In this document: one piece after another, positions 1 through 8,081 of the stretch
Numbering within the stretch: position 1 is the stretch's first letter
Layout: each line of letters begins with the position of its first letter
NCBI GenBank assembly: GCA_023301395.1
Contig: JALZUY010000034.1
Span: 1-22,070 of the forward strand
DNA: 22,070 nt
DNA from: Nonlabens sp.
GTDB lineage: Bacteria > Bacteroidota > Bacteroidia > Flavobacteriales > Flavobacteriaceae
Direction: 5' to 3'
The notes under the pieces: model-generated
Seen by the model: only the letters and a program-made list of their open reading frames with translations
The model's database searches: none
Told to the model about the DNA's origin: nothing
Made by a program: the position numbers and the translations under genes

Positions 1-94
1 CTTCATCTTGATAGTAATTATTAACAGCTGTTTGCTCGTTCAAGCGGAATTTTACTGGTCTTACCATGAAAACCGTATCTGTAATCTGTTTCAT
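1..94 (-). CDS. ctlX: CtlX-like citrulline/arginine hydrolase, N-terminal fragment
   Basis: Only the first 31 codons are present; the gene runs off the window start. The visible residues begin MKQITDTVFMVRP and include NEQTAVNNYYQ. I recognise this N-terminus as typical of Bacteroidota CtlX/amidinotransferase proteins, which belong to the guanidino-group-modifying superfamily (arginine deiminase-like fold) and act on citrulline or arginine-type substrates in the cytoplasm. No catalytic residue lies in this fragment, so the assignment rests on the N-terminal signature and the neighbour. The start ATG overlaps the stop of the upstream gene by one base (TAATG), which implies translational coupling and a shared pathway with another member of the same superfamily. 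Activity cannot be judged from this piece. Confidence 0.62.
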   Translation of the reverse strand, partial: MKQITDTVFMVRPVKFRLNEQTAVNNYYQDE

Positions 95-1014
95 TAATCT
101 CTTATTAGTGGTAATGTAGAACATCTTAATAATCCTTCTTGCTTTGAAATCTCAGCATAAGGAACTTCTTCTACAGTTATGTCATGATTGCGTAACCAAG
201 TATTCAAACGTATAAAATTCTTCTCAGAAACAACAACATTAGGTGTTATGGAAAAAATATTTGAATTCATGTGATACATTTCTTCTTGAGTAATCTCAAA
301 ACAATTCTTCTTCCCAAAAAAGTCTATTAAATATTGATATTCCTCTTCTTGCAAAAATCCGTTTTTATGTATGATGCATTTATCTTTTCCCACAGGTTGA
401 AAACAACAATCTAAGTGCAGTGCATTATTATAAGGATCCAGGTTATCCTTGCGCAAGTTGAAACTCACCACTTTTTTATTTGGAAAGGTTTCTTTGAGCC
501 ATTCTACGGCCTCAATATTTGTACGGGCAATGATATAGTCTGCATAATCAGCTCCTCGATAAGTCCCTACAAAGATATAATCGCCATGTAACATGACATC
601 TCCACCTTCAATATGAACCTCTTCAGGTGGTCTTATAACATGATCAGGATTCATTTGATCAATGATGTATTGAATAGCATCAATCTCTTCCTCACGATCT
701 GGAAGAATATTTGCTTTTACAAATACATTATCAATTACAAAACCTATGTCTCTTGTGAAAATCTGGTTGCAATCCTTAATAAGTTCTGGTCGTAATACCT
801 CAACATCATACTTTTCAAAAACTGCGTTTACAGCTGCCATCTCGACCATCATATCCTCATTTGTAGGATATGTTCCAGATAGGATATGCTGTCTGGATTT
901 AGGATCATAGGCATCTTCAAGCGCTGGCGTTGGGCCATTACTTGATGCTGTTCCTAGAACAACAGAGCGCAATCGCGACGTCTCGTCATTTACATTAAGG
1001 TTCATTTTATTCAT
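94..1014 (-). CDS. Dimethylarginine dimethylaminohydrolase / arginine deiminase-like protein
   Basis: A 306-residue cytoplasmic enzyme of the guanidino-group-modifying superfamily, whose members hydrolyse arginine, methylarginines or related guanidines through a cysteine thiouronium intermediate. The expected elements are visible in order: FTRD at residues 86-89, EGGD at 136-139, a candidate catalytic histidine at 200 (LHLDCCF) and a candidate nucleophilic cysteine at 298 (LLRCSTLPL) near the C-terminus. Length is normal for dimethylarginine hydrolase-type proteins and shorter than classical arginine deiminases (about 400 residues). The ATG at 1014 is used; a second in-frame ATG three codons on (1005) is possible, and there is no Shine-Dalgarno sequence to decide. 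It is coupled by TAATG to the ctlX-like gene. Substrate (arginine, dimethylarginine, or another guanidine) is not decidable from sequence alone. Confidence 0.82.
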   Translation of the reverse strand: MNKMNLNVNDETSRLRSVVLGTASSNGPTPALEDAYDPKSRQHILSGTYPTNEDMMVEMAAVNAVFEKYDVEVLRPELIKDCNQIFTRDIGFVIDNVFVKANILPDREEEIDAIQYIIDQMNPDHVIRPPEEVHIEGGDVMLHGDYIFVGTYRGADYADYIIARTNIEAVEWLKETFPNKKVVSFNLRKDNLDPYNNALHLDCCFQPVGKDKCIIHKNGFLQEEEYQYLIDFFGKKNCFEITQEEMYHMNSNIFSITPNVVVSEKNFIRLNTWLRNHDITVEEVPYAEISKQEGLLRCSTLPLIRD

Positions 1015-1055
1015 ATTGCGAATTTAATAATATACTACCCTATTTTTCATGACAT

Positions 1056-1079
1056 AACCATAGAGATTATCAACCATAG
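1056..1079. repeat. 8-bp direct repeat upstream of the guanidino-enzyme pair
   Basis: AACCATAG occurs at 1056-1063 and again at 1072-1079, a 16-bp period, in the 79 bases between the gltA terminator and the start of the dimethylaminohydrolase-like gene. This is where a promoter or operator of the two-gene unit should lie, but I see no convincing TAnnTTTG element. It could be chance in AT-rich sequence. Confidence 0.25.
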
Positions 1080-1089
1080 TTATTTAAAC

Positions 1090-1126
1090 AAAAAAAACTC
1101 CTTAGTGCAAAGCACTAAGGAGTTTT
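1090..1126 (-). terminator. Intrinsic terminator of gltA
   Basis: A perfect 15-bp inverted repeat (AAAACTCCTTAGTGC at 1094-1108, its complement at 1112-1126) with a 3-base loop is followed, on the minus strand, by eight T residues (1097 down to 1090). It begins about 20 bases after the gltA stop codon and separates gltA from the guanidino-enzyme pair. Confidence 0.9.
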
Positions 1127-1146
1127 GAATTTTATTATTAAAAGAA

Positions 1147-2433
1147 TTATCTTTTTGAAGCTTCTTTAAATGGTCTCAAGTTTTCACCTGTATAAACCTG
1201 ACGTGGTCTACCGATAGGCTCTTTATTCTCACGCATTTCTTTCCATTGTGCGATCCAACCTGGTAAACGACCTAGTGCAAACATTACTGTAAACATCTCA
1301 ACAGGTATTCCCATTGCGCGGTAAATAATACCTGAATAGAAATCTACATTAGGATATAATTTACGATCTACAAAATAAGGATCATTTAGTGCTTCTTGTT
1401 CTAGTCCTTTTGCAATTTCCAGAATAGGATCATCTACACCTAGTGCTTCAAGAACATCGTCAGCAGCTACTTTAATAATCTTAGCACGTGGATCAAAGTT
1501 TTTATATACTCTGTGACCGAATCCCATTAAACGGAATGGATCACTTTTATCCTTAGCCTTGGCCATATACTTTTTAGTATCGCCACCATCTTCCTTGATT
1601 GCTTCTAGCATTTCAAGAACTGCCTGATTTGCTCCACCATGTAATGGTCCCCAAAGTGCAGATATACCAGCACTTAAACTAGCAAAAAGACCAGCATGAG
1701 AAGAACCTACGATACGAACTGTACTTGTAGAACAGTTTTGCTCATGGTCTGCATGAAGGATTAACAATTTATCTAGTGAGTTTGACACTATAGGATCTAT
1801 AACATATTCTGAATTAGGCTTCTTAAACATCATCTTAAGGATGTTGTCTACATAACCTAAACTATCATCTCCATAATCAAGAGGCTGTCCAGTACGTTTT
1901 CTCAATGCCCATGCAACAAGAACTGGGAATTTACCCATAATGTTACAAACTGCTCCATACATCTCTTCTTCACTATCTACATTTACCGCTTTAGGATTAA
2001 AAGCAATAAGAGCACTTGTTAAAGAAGAAAGAACACCCATAGGGTGCGCCGTTTTAGGAAAACCATCTAATATTTTCTTAATGTCTTCATCTACATGAGA
2101 GTTTGCTTTAATATCATTTTGAAATTTCTCTAGTTGAGCTGCTGTAGGCAATTCACCAAAAATCAATAAAAATGCTACTTCTAGAAAATCTGCTTTATCA
2201 GCAAGTTCTTCAATGGAATATCCACGATATCTAAGAATACCTTCTTCTCCGTTAAGGAATGTAATCGCACTCTCACAACTACCTGTATTTTTATATCCAG
2301 GATCAATTGTGGTAAGACCACCTGTTGAACCTCTTAGAGCCTTTATATCTATGGCTTTCTCGTTTTCTGTTCCAGTGATTACAGGAAATTCATATTTTTT
2401 CCCGTCAAATTCTAAAATCGCTTTTTCTGACAT
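1147..2433 (-). CDS. gltA: Citrate synthase
   Basis: Condenses acetyl-CoA with oxaloacetate to citrate, the entry step of the TCA cycle, in the cytoplasm. The 428-residue length fits the hexameric (type II) bacterial enzymes. Diagnostic motifs are present: HADHEQN around residues 227-233, GPLHGG with H265, GFGHRVYK with H307, and PNVDFYSG with D364. H265, H307 and D364 match the catalytic triad H264/H305/D362 of the Escherichia coli enzyme. The N-terminal segment up to about residue 50 (LEFDGKKYEFPVI) matches the small N-terminal domain of type II enzymes. The gene stands alone between its own candidate promoter and a strong terminator. It follows the protease gene, whereas eno and gltA are, to my recollection, often close neighbours in related genomes. 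Confidence 0.97.
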   Translation of the reverse strand: MSEKAILEFDGKKYEFPVITGTENEKAIDIKALRGSTGGLTTIDPGYKNTGSCESAITFLNGEEGILRYRGYSIEELADKADFLEVAFLLIFGELPTAAQLEKFQNDIKANSHVDEDIKKILDGFPKTAHPMGVLSSLTSALIAFNPKAVNVDSEEEMYGAVCNIMGKFPVLVAWALRKRTGQPLDYGDDSLGYVDNILKMMFKKPNSEYVIDPIVSNSLDKLLILHADHEQNCSTSTVRIVGSSHAGLFASLSAGISALWGPLHGGANQAVLEMLEAIKEDGGDTKKYMAKAKDKSDPFRLMGFGHRVYKNFDPRAKIIKVAADDVLEALGVDDPILEIAKGLEQEALNDPYFVDRKLYPNVDFYSGIIYRAMGIPVEMFTVMFALGRLPGWIAQWKEMRENKEPIGRPRQVYTGENLRPFKEASKR

Positions 2434-2457
2434 TTTCTTTCTATGTTTTAACTACTT

Positions 2458-2465
2458 CAAAAATA
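2458..2465 (-). promoter_or_regulatory. Candidate -7 promoter element of gltA
   Basis: On the minus strand this reads TATTTTTG, an exact match to the Bacteroidota -7 consensus TAnnTTTG, 24 bases before the gltA start codon. No TTG lies at the usual 17-23 base spacing upstream, so the -33 element is weak or absent. The call rests on one element and its position. Confidence 0.4.
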
Positions 2466-2475
2466 ATACATAGAC

Positions 2476-2492
2476 CGTTAAGTTGTCGTTAA
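2476..2492. repeat. CGTTAA direct repeat with 11-bp period, upstream of gltA
   Basis: CGTTAA at 2476-2481 is repeated at 2487-2492, one helical turn apart. The pair lies where the -33 region of the gltA promoter would fall, a suitable place for a transcription factor that binds one face of the DNA. It is short enough to be chance. Confidence 0.25.
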
Positions 2493-2604
2493 TCAGGAGT
2501 AGATATTTGAGAGTTTTAGGATAATTTTCTGTTTTTAACCTATGATTTATAATTTATGCTTGTGTATCTATAAAGATTGAAGGGTTTTTGAAGTTTTTTA
2601 ATCT

Positions 2605-2624
2605 CGCTTTCGCGAAAGCGTAAT
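2605..2624. repeat. Palindromic repeat, copy 1
   Basis: CGCTTTCGCGAAAGCG (2605-2620) is a perfect 16-bp palindrome. The 19 bases GCTTTCGCGAAAGCGTAAT (2606-2624) recur exactly at 8082-8100 in the same orientation. It lies between the gltA promoter region and the terminator of the metallopeptidase gene. There is no T-run beside it, so it is unlikely to be a terminator; a REP-like dispersed palindrome is the best description. Confidence 0.8.
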
Positions 2625-2637
2625 AATACTACTCCAT

Positions 2638-2667
2638 AAAAAACGGCGATCTAAAAAGATCGCCGTT
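2638..2667 (-). terminator. Intrinsic terminator of the metallopeptidase gene
   Basis: Inverted repeat AACGGCGATCT (2642-2652) and AGATCGCCGTT (2657-2667) with a 4-base loop, followed on the minus strand by six T residues (2643 down to 2638). It lies 36 bases after the stop codon at 2704. Confidence 0.88.
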
Positions 2668-2703
2668 CAACTGTTTGATAGTTCCCAAAAACTTAATCAA
2701 ACA

Positions 2704-5700
2704 CTATTTTACAATCACTTGTAAAGTTGCTGTTTCATCTTGAGTAGAAACTCTAGCTAGGTACATTCCACTGCTTAAATCAACTTGTGGTTGAATAATT
2801 AAGCTATTATTAAAGGTTGCCTCTTGACTATGGATCAATTGACCCAATACATTATATAAATTCACTGTTACATCTTTACCGTTCAACAAGCTACTTTGTA
2901 AAGTAAATTGACCGTTTGTAACTGGATTAGGGAATAACACTAGTTCATTTTGTAATCTTGAATCACCAGAACTCAATGTGCTATTTTCAAACAAAATCTC
3001 AAACCTGTTGATATCATTGCTTGCAGCGTCGCCTGAGATTACATCAAAATCTACAGAGTTTGAACCACTATTTAAAGCTGTACGCTGTCCTGTGTAGGTA
3101 TCTAATAAAACAGCTTGAGTTCCTAGAACACCATCAACGTTTACATTAAATGTATACATCGTATTTCTAAAACGATCTGTAAGCAAGACTAATCGATCTC
3201 CGAGAGCAGGTACTGTTGTTTTATTAATACTCAAATTCATACCGCTATTTACCGTTCCTAGAGTTTCATCCTGGTTATAAAACTTCAAAGCATCACTAGA
3301 ATCATTTTGTGCGTTATGACTTGCATTAAACCTCAACACTGTTTGATCCATTAACACTTGACTGTTACGCTCTATTAATGAAATCATAATACTAGATTGT
3401 AGCTGTGGTTGGTTAAATATGTTATCTAAGTCTGCATCTACACTTTTATGCGATTCTTTAAATGTTATACTTGAAGCGCTTGTTGCTTGAACAAATAACG
3501 CTTGACCAGGTTGTAAGAACTTATTTGCATTACTTGAAGAAGGAATAGCATCTCCATTTAAGGTGCTCATATCAATAGTTGCATAACCACCTCTAGTATT
3601 TAAGTTAGGATCCCAGTAATATACAAAGTTAGCATTTACACCACTTGTAGATGCATCATTAAGTACCGTTTTAAAATCAACTATCGCTTGGTAAGGGTTT
3701 GCTATCATTACATAATCTCCATTTGCAGTAGTTGCGCTTTGAATATGGTTACCGGTATGAAGTGATCCTGTTGCTCTTAGTTTTGTATTAGTAGGTGTTG
3801 CATTATTAGTAGTAAGATCAATAGTTCTATCACCTCTAACCATAAGCCTATATGGTGTTCCTATAGCTAGGTTAGTCATATCAGTGTTTGACGCTGTGGT
3901 CCAACTCTGATTGTTATTATCAAACCCAAACATAGAATTCCCTCCAGACACTGTCGTGTCAAATCCGTTTGAGCCAGTGGTAGATCCAGTAATATGTGTT
4001 CCTAGACCTGCTGTCGATGAACCGCTCTCTTGCCAGTTTTCATAAATGGAACTCGTTGAATTTACTGATGAAGCTAATAGTCTGAACGCTCTTTTTGCTG
4101 GAATAAATCGTTCCACCATAACTTCTCCATTGATCGTTGCACTTCCTGCATTATCTAATTGACCTGATCCGTCTACATCACTACGAAAAACAATATTACC
4201 GTTTGTATTTATAACACTATTTGATGGTGATAATAAACCGTGAATATTAACTATCGTATTAAATGTAAGTCCATTGGCATTTGATACTAACAATCGATCC
4301 ACGTCTATAAAACCATCACCAGAAATAGATTGAGCAGTACTACCTTCAAATAGTAATTGCCCATCCATTGCTCCCAAGTAACCTTCAATAGATACGTCTC
4401 CATAAATAGTAAAGCTTGTATTTAATAGAATACTATTTGCAGAACCGATAATATCAAAATTATTGATTTTAGCATCGGTAGTAAGAGTAGCAAGGCCATT
4501 AACCACCTGAGCATTGAGTGAACCTGTCTCAACATTTGGCGCAAAAGGAGTCCAGCCAAAGTCATAAATCAATGTAGGCTCTTCAATTGCTATATCAAAA
4601 GTCTCAGCATTCATCAATGTATTTGATAATCCTTTAACGGTGAAATCAAAACTATCAGCAAGCACAAATTCAGTTGAACTGTGATTGTATTGAATTCTAT
4701 CATTATTAAGGTCTGCTTGAGTAAAAGTATCACCTAAGTTAAGAGCTGTAGAACTAAGCTCTAAACTACCTTGTTGCGGTAATTTTGTAACAACATACTC
4801 CATATTTGCATTTGTAGTTCCTGTTTGCTGAGTTCTCAGTAATGATTGATCGATAATTTGTGAGGTACCATAAGAAATAGTTAATAGGTTATTTCTATTG
4901 TTATTTATATCATTCACATATTGAAGTCTACCACAAACAGTCATAGCAAATTCATTAAATGTTCCTCCAGTTCCAGAAGTGCGGTCAGTAGCTAATAAAA
5001 CCCATTCTCCCTGAGCACTTAAACCGTTAAATCTTGAAAAAGCTTGACTAGGTCTTAGTACTCCAGTAATAGTATTTGCAGCTCCTGAATTATCACCACA
5101 TTGAAATGGTAAAGTTCCAGAATCTGATACCGTTAGATCAAAACTACCTTTACTCGTACAATCTCTGTTATACACCTCGGCAAATCTACCTGTAGGAGAG
5201 CTGAACTGCATTTTAATATGATTTGCATTTCCATGCGTTGCATCCATATAAAAACTTACTTGAGTAATTTCAATATCATCTGGGATATCCATTCTAGCAC
5301 TTACTGCATTTACATCTGTTTCCCAAACGTTATCATTATTCTCGAAATACTCATTTGTATACGTATTACAAACATCCTGCGCTGTTTGAAAAGATGCAAT
5401 GGAGGCAATGGAACCAGCGTTACAATCATTTGTAGGAGTTACTCTCCAGTAGTATATCTTACTAAAATCTAATTGCGTTGTTTGATACTCATTTGCTCCA
5501 TTTATAGTAGCACTTTCTTCAATAGTATTAAATAGACTTGATTCAGAAACTTCCACTAAATAACTTGATGCGCTTGTAAGATCATCCCAAACTAATAAAG
5601 GATTTGAAACCTGATTTCCAGCACCATTTAAAGGAGCTGTTAAAATCACCTCACCTACATCACCCGTAAATATTTTAAAATCAAGACCCATATTAATAGT

Positions 5701-7935
5701 AGCACTCGATGTTGAAGCATTTATTTGTAAATCATATTGATCTGCATCTACAGTATCTGTATCAGTAATAGTTAACATAACTATACCACTAGAGTCGCGA
5801 GTCGCAGGACTAAATGAATGATTCATTGATGCTGGCAAGTTATTCAAACTAAAAGTTGCTGTTTCATTGAATCCTGGTGCTGCGTTATAGTTAAAAGTAT
5901 AAGTAGCATCTGCAGGCTGGCATGTAGTCATGAAATCTTGACTAGCTGTTAATTCAAAAGTTCCTTCTTTAATTTCAAAATCACTATCAGAAATATTAAA
6001 GAAATAATTTCCTACTGCCTCAACCATTATGCGAGCCTGAGTAGTTACAATCCCTGTAGGCAAGCTTATAGTAGCACTTCCATCATTTGCGGTTGAAGCT
6101 AGTAAAGTCGTTGGATAGGTATATCCACCATCAATAGAAAGTTTAATAGCTACGTTAGAAGCGTAAATAGAAGATCCTGTGCCATTAACATTCCATGTAA
6201 TAGTTCTGTTTTCACCTTCATACCAAACTGCCGAAGAACTAGGCGAGTTTATAGTTAAAGGACCAGCTGCACCTACATCTAGTGTTAAACCTCCAAACTC
6301 CGTTTGTCCACCATTAGGATTATTATCTCTAACTGTACAAAAAAACTTGATCTCTCTAGATACATTAGGTAATACTTCCCATGTAGGAGAAACTCCGTTT
6401 ACTAAATCATCTAAATTCGGAAAATATCTCGTTGGGCTTATAGTATGAAATTTAGTTCTAAATAAAGGTCCAGTACTATTAGTAGAAAGAGGTGGCTGAG
6501 TAGCTCCTGTACCTGAAGCACTACCATTTTCTAACTCTTCCCAATTATAAGTATAAACTTCTCCAGCATCTGGAGTATTTGAGGAAGCTGTTAATTTAAA
6601 TGGTGTCATTCTTGGAATAGTTTTATTACCATCATTTGTCGATGTAGGAGCGGTTGGATTATTACTACCTAATGAAATTTGAGTATCACAAGTATCAGAT
6701 GCCAATGCATTATGCATTTCAAATAAACTAATAAGATGGAAATAAGCATCACTATTCTCTTGAACATTAGGCGTACAAATACCTGCATAACCCATTATAG
6801 TAGAAGCACTACCTGTTTCATAAGGAACTGGACCAGGACTACCAAAACATGGATTGTAGTACGTATGTCCAGCACCAAACTGGTGTCCTATTTCATGACA
6901 TACATAATCAATATCAAATGGATCAAACTCAGGTGTTACAATTCCAGTTACTCCTCTACCTTGATTGTTAGTATTACATCTAGAATTAGAAGCAATACCA
7001 CCACCACCAGTAGAAAACACATGACCTATATCATAATTTGAACTACCTATAATACCATTGATATTTGATGTATTTACTCCTAACATTTGACTTCCAGAAT
7101 AATTATCATAAGGATCATTATCTCCAGCTCCATTATCACCATTTACATAAATCAATAAATTATTATTTGGTACTAATGAGAATCTTATAGACATCTCTTG
7201 TTCAAAAACCGAATTCACACGTGTCATGGTTGTAACAACACCTGCAAGCGCATCAGATCTAGCGTCACCATTTGCTGCATTTCCATCATCGTGATATGCA
7301 CTATACTCAGATGCCACAGCAACTGCAATCTCATAAGTTCTAAAAGTTAAATCTTGAAATGCCTTTGCATTATCCGTAGTATCAATATCCTCAATACTAC
7401 TAGACAATCCTGTATCCTCTACCTCACATCTAAAATCAGTATTATCAGTGCGTCTCAAATCTTGACGGTCATAAATCATGATTTGATCTGGTGTAGTTTT
7501 AGCAAATGGATCCATATATAAAATCTTTTCTCCCGTGATTACACCTCTAAAACCTTGTGGAGTAATCGTAAAGTAGATTTTATTAATACCGCCATTGGAA
7601 CTCTTCCCAAAATAGGATTGAATGTTTGGGTATTGTAAAGCCAGTTCTTTAGACATCGCTCCAGAGGTGTACACCTCAAAAGTTTCAAATTGATCATCAC
7701 CGATCGGAAAATCAACTTTAATTGAATTACTTCTTTCAAAACGATCTACCGCACCTGCTAGTTTATTAGACAATTCTGTTGCATCAATTTCATATAGACT
7801 ATAAAGAGATGGTTTAATAGGTCGTTGAGATTCATCAACTTTCTGAAGCTGAGATTCCTCTGAAGTTTTCCATATAACTTGAGCATTTGAAAATACTATG
7901 GAAAATAATGCAAGAATAAGTACTATTTTTTTCAT
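2704..7935 (-). CDS. Secreted reprolysin-like zinc metallopeptidase with P-domain and T9SS sorting domain
   Basis: A 1743-residue secreted protease. The ATG at 7935 is chosen because it is followed at once by a signal peptide (MKKIVLILALFSIVFSNAQ); an in-frame GTG 12 codons upstream would bury it. Visible parts in order: propeptide to about 195; metallopeptidase domain about 195-420 with HEIGHQFGAGH (zinc ligands H347, H351, H357; E348 catalytic) and a Met-turn STIMGY at M381; beta-sandwich modules to about 760; a fibronectin III-like module about 765-853 ending YYWRVTPTN; a proprotein-convertase P-domain about 856-1003; a cadherin-like module about 1010-1115; a region (FIPAKRAFRLLAS) found, to my knowledge, in many flavobacterial T9SS proteins; and a C-terminal type A sorting domain in the last 80 residues (LVLFPNP onward). 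Export by Sec then T9SS to the surface or medium is expected. Substrate unknown. Confidence 0.92.
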   Translation of the reverse strand: MKKIVLILALFSIVFSNAQVIWKTSEESQLQKVDESQRPIKPSLYSLYEIDATELSNKLAGAVDRFERSNSIKVDFPIGDDQFETFEVYTSGAMSKELALQYPNIQSYFGKSSNGGINKIYFTITPQGFRGVITGEKILYMDPFAKTTPDQIMIYDRQDLRRTDNTDFRCEVEDTGLSSSIEDIDTTDNAKAFQDLTFRTYEIAVAVASEYSAYHDDGNAANGDARSDALAGVVTTMTRVNSVFEQEMSIRFSLVPNNNLLIYVNGDNGAGDNDPYDNYSGSQMLGVNTSNINGIIGSSNYDIGHVFSTGGGGIASNSRCNTNNQGRGVTGIVTPEFDPFDIDYVCHEIGHQFGAGHTYYNPCFGSPGPVPYETGSASTIMGYAGICTPNVQENSDAYFHLISLFEMHNALASDTCDTQISLGSNNPTAPTSTNDGNKTIPRMTPFKLTASSNTPDAGEVYTYNWEELENGSASGTGATQPPLSTNSTGPLFRTKFHTISPTRYFPNLDDLVNGVSPTWEVLPNVSREIKFFCTVRDNNPNGGQTEFGGLTLDVGAAGPLTINSPSSSAVWYEGENRTITWNVNGTGSSIYASNVAIKLSIDGGYTYPTTLLASTANDGSATISLPTGIVTTQARIMVEAVGNYFFNISDSDFEIKEGTFELTASQDFMTTCQPADATYTFNYNAAPGFNETATFSLNNLPASMNHSFSPATRDSSGIVMLTITDTDTVDADQYDLQINASTSSATINMGLDFKIFTGDVGEVILTAPLNGAGNQVSNPLLVWDDLTSASSYLVEVSESSLFNTIEESATINGANEYQTTQLDFSKIYYWRVTPTNDCNAGSIASIASFQTAQDVCNTYTNEYFENNDNVWETDVNAVSARMDIPDDIEITQVSFYMDATHGNANHIKMQFSSPTGRFAEVYNRDCTSKGSFDLTVSDSGTLPFQCGDNSGAANTITGVLRPSQAFSRFNGLSAQGEWVLLATDRTSGTGGTFNEFAMTVCGRLQYVNDINNNRNNLLTISYGTSQIIDQSLLRTQQTGTTNANMEYVVTKLPQQGSLELSSTALNLGDTFTQADLNNDRIQYNHSSTEFVLADSFDFTVKGLSNTLMNAETFDIAIEEPTLIYDFGWTPFAPNVETGSLNAQVVNGLATLTTDAKINNFDIIGSANSILLNTSFTIYGDVSIEGYLGAMDGQLLFEGSTAQSISGDGFIDVDRLLVSNANGLTFNTIVNIHGLLSPSNSVINTNGNIVFRSDVDGSGQLDNAGSATINGEVMVERFIPAKRAFRLLASSVNSTSSIYENWQESGSSTAGLGTHITGSTTGSNGFDTTVSGGNSMFGFDNNNQSWTTASNTDMTNLAIGTPYRLMVRGDRTIDLTTNNATPTNTKLRATGSLHTGNHIQSATTANGDYVMIANPYQAIVDFKTVLNDASTSGVNANFVYYWDPNLNTRGGYATIDMSTLNGDAIPSSSNANKFLQPGQALFVQATSASSITFKESHKSVDADLDNIFNQPQLQSSIMISLIERNSQVLMDQTVLRFNASHNAQNDSSDALKFYNQDETLGTVNSGMNLSINKTTVPALGDRLVLLTDRFRNTMYTFNVNVDGVLGTQAVLLDTYTGQRTALNSGSNSVDFDVISGDAASNDINRFEILFENSTLSSGDSRLQNELVLFPNPVTNGQFTLQSSLLNGKDVTVNLYNVLGQLIHSQEATFNNSLIIQPQVDLSSGMYLARVSTQDETATLQVIVK

Positions 7936-7973
7936 GTTTAATCGTTTTTGGGGATTGTAATAATCCGACACTA

Positions 7974-8003
7974 AAACGATAAAAACAACTTTTAAACGAT
8001 AAA
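7974..8003. repeat. 10-bp direct repeat with 20-bp period upstream of the metallopeptidase gene
   Basis: AAACGATAAA occurs at 7974-7983 and 7994-8003, exactly 20 bp apart (about two helical turns). A related, inverted version (TTTAATCGTTTT) lies at 7938-7949, next to the start codon. I found no clear TAnnTTTG promoter here; the repeats are candidate binding sites for a regulator of the protease gene. Confidence 0.45.
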
Positions 8004-8028
8004 TCAGGTTTTTTGATTGATAAACGAG

Positions 8029-8046
8029 TATTTCATCGATGAAATA
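8029..8046. repeat. 18-bp perfect palindrome between eno terminator and metallopeptidase gene
   Basis: TATTTCATCGATGAAATA is self-complementary over all 18 bases. It directly abuts the eno terminator hairpin and lies about 95 bases before the protease start codon. It could be a dimeric regulator's operator or an accessory hairpin of the terminator. Confidence 0.5.
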
Positions 8047-8071
8047 AAGCCACTCTATCTGGAGTGGCTTT
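8046..8071 (-). terminator. Intrinsic terminator of carA-eno
   Basis: AAAGCCACTC (8046-8055) pairs with GAGTGGCTTT (8062-8071) around a 6-base loop. The minus-strand 3' side ends in a short T-rich tract (TTTATTTC), weaker than the other terminators here. It lies about 40 bases past the eno stop codon. Confidence 0.75.
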
Positions 8072-8081
8072 TAAGAAGTCT

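Noticed and set aside
2605..2624. Palindrome copy 1 as a rho-independent terminator
   Set aside because: No T-run on either strand beside it, and a much better terminator (2638-2667) lies directly ahead of it on the transcribed strand.
5218..7041. Plus-strand open frames antisense to the metallopeptidase gene (about 5218-5472, 6179-6448, 6736-7041)
   Set aside because: Short, low-complexity translations rich in I, S and T, no recognisable domain, and entirely opposite a well-supported gene.
2704..7935. Protease locus as a transposon or prophage cargo
   Set aside because: No transposase, integrase, terminal inverted repeat pair or tRNA attachment site is visible; only the two short palindromes flank it, so mobility is not supported beyond the speculation recorded in the findings.
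7936..7971. Longer start (GTG at 7971) for the metallopeptidase, adding 12 residues
   Set aside because: The extension would precede a clear signal peptide with a charged, unhydrophobic segment, and would cover one of the upstream repeats' flanks. The ATG at 7935 gives a normal signal peptide start.
7974..8003. AAACGATAAA pair as a CRISPR or iteron array
   Set aside because: Only two 10-bp copies, no spacers of uniform length beyond one, no cas or replication genes nearby.
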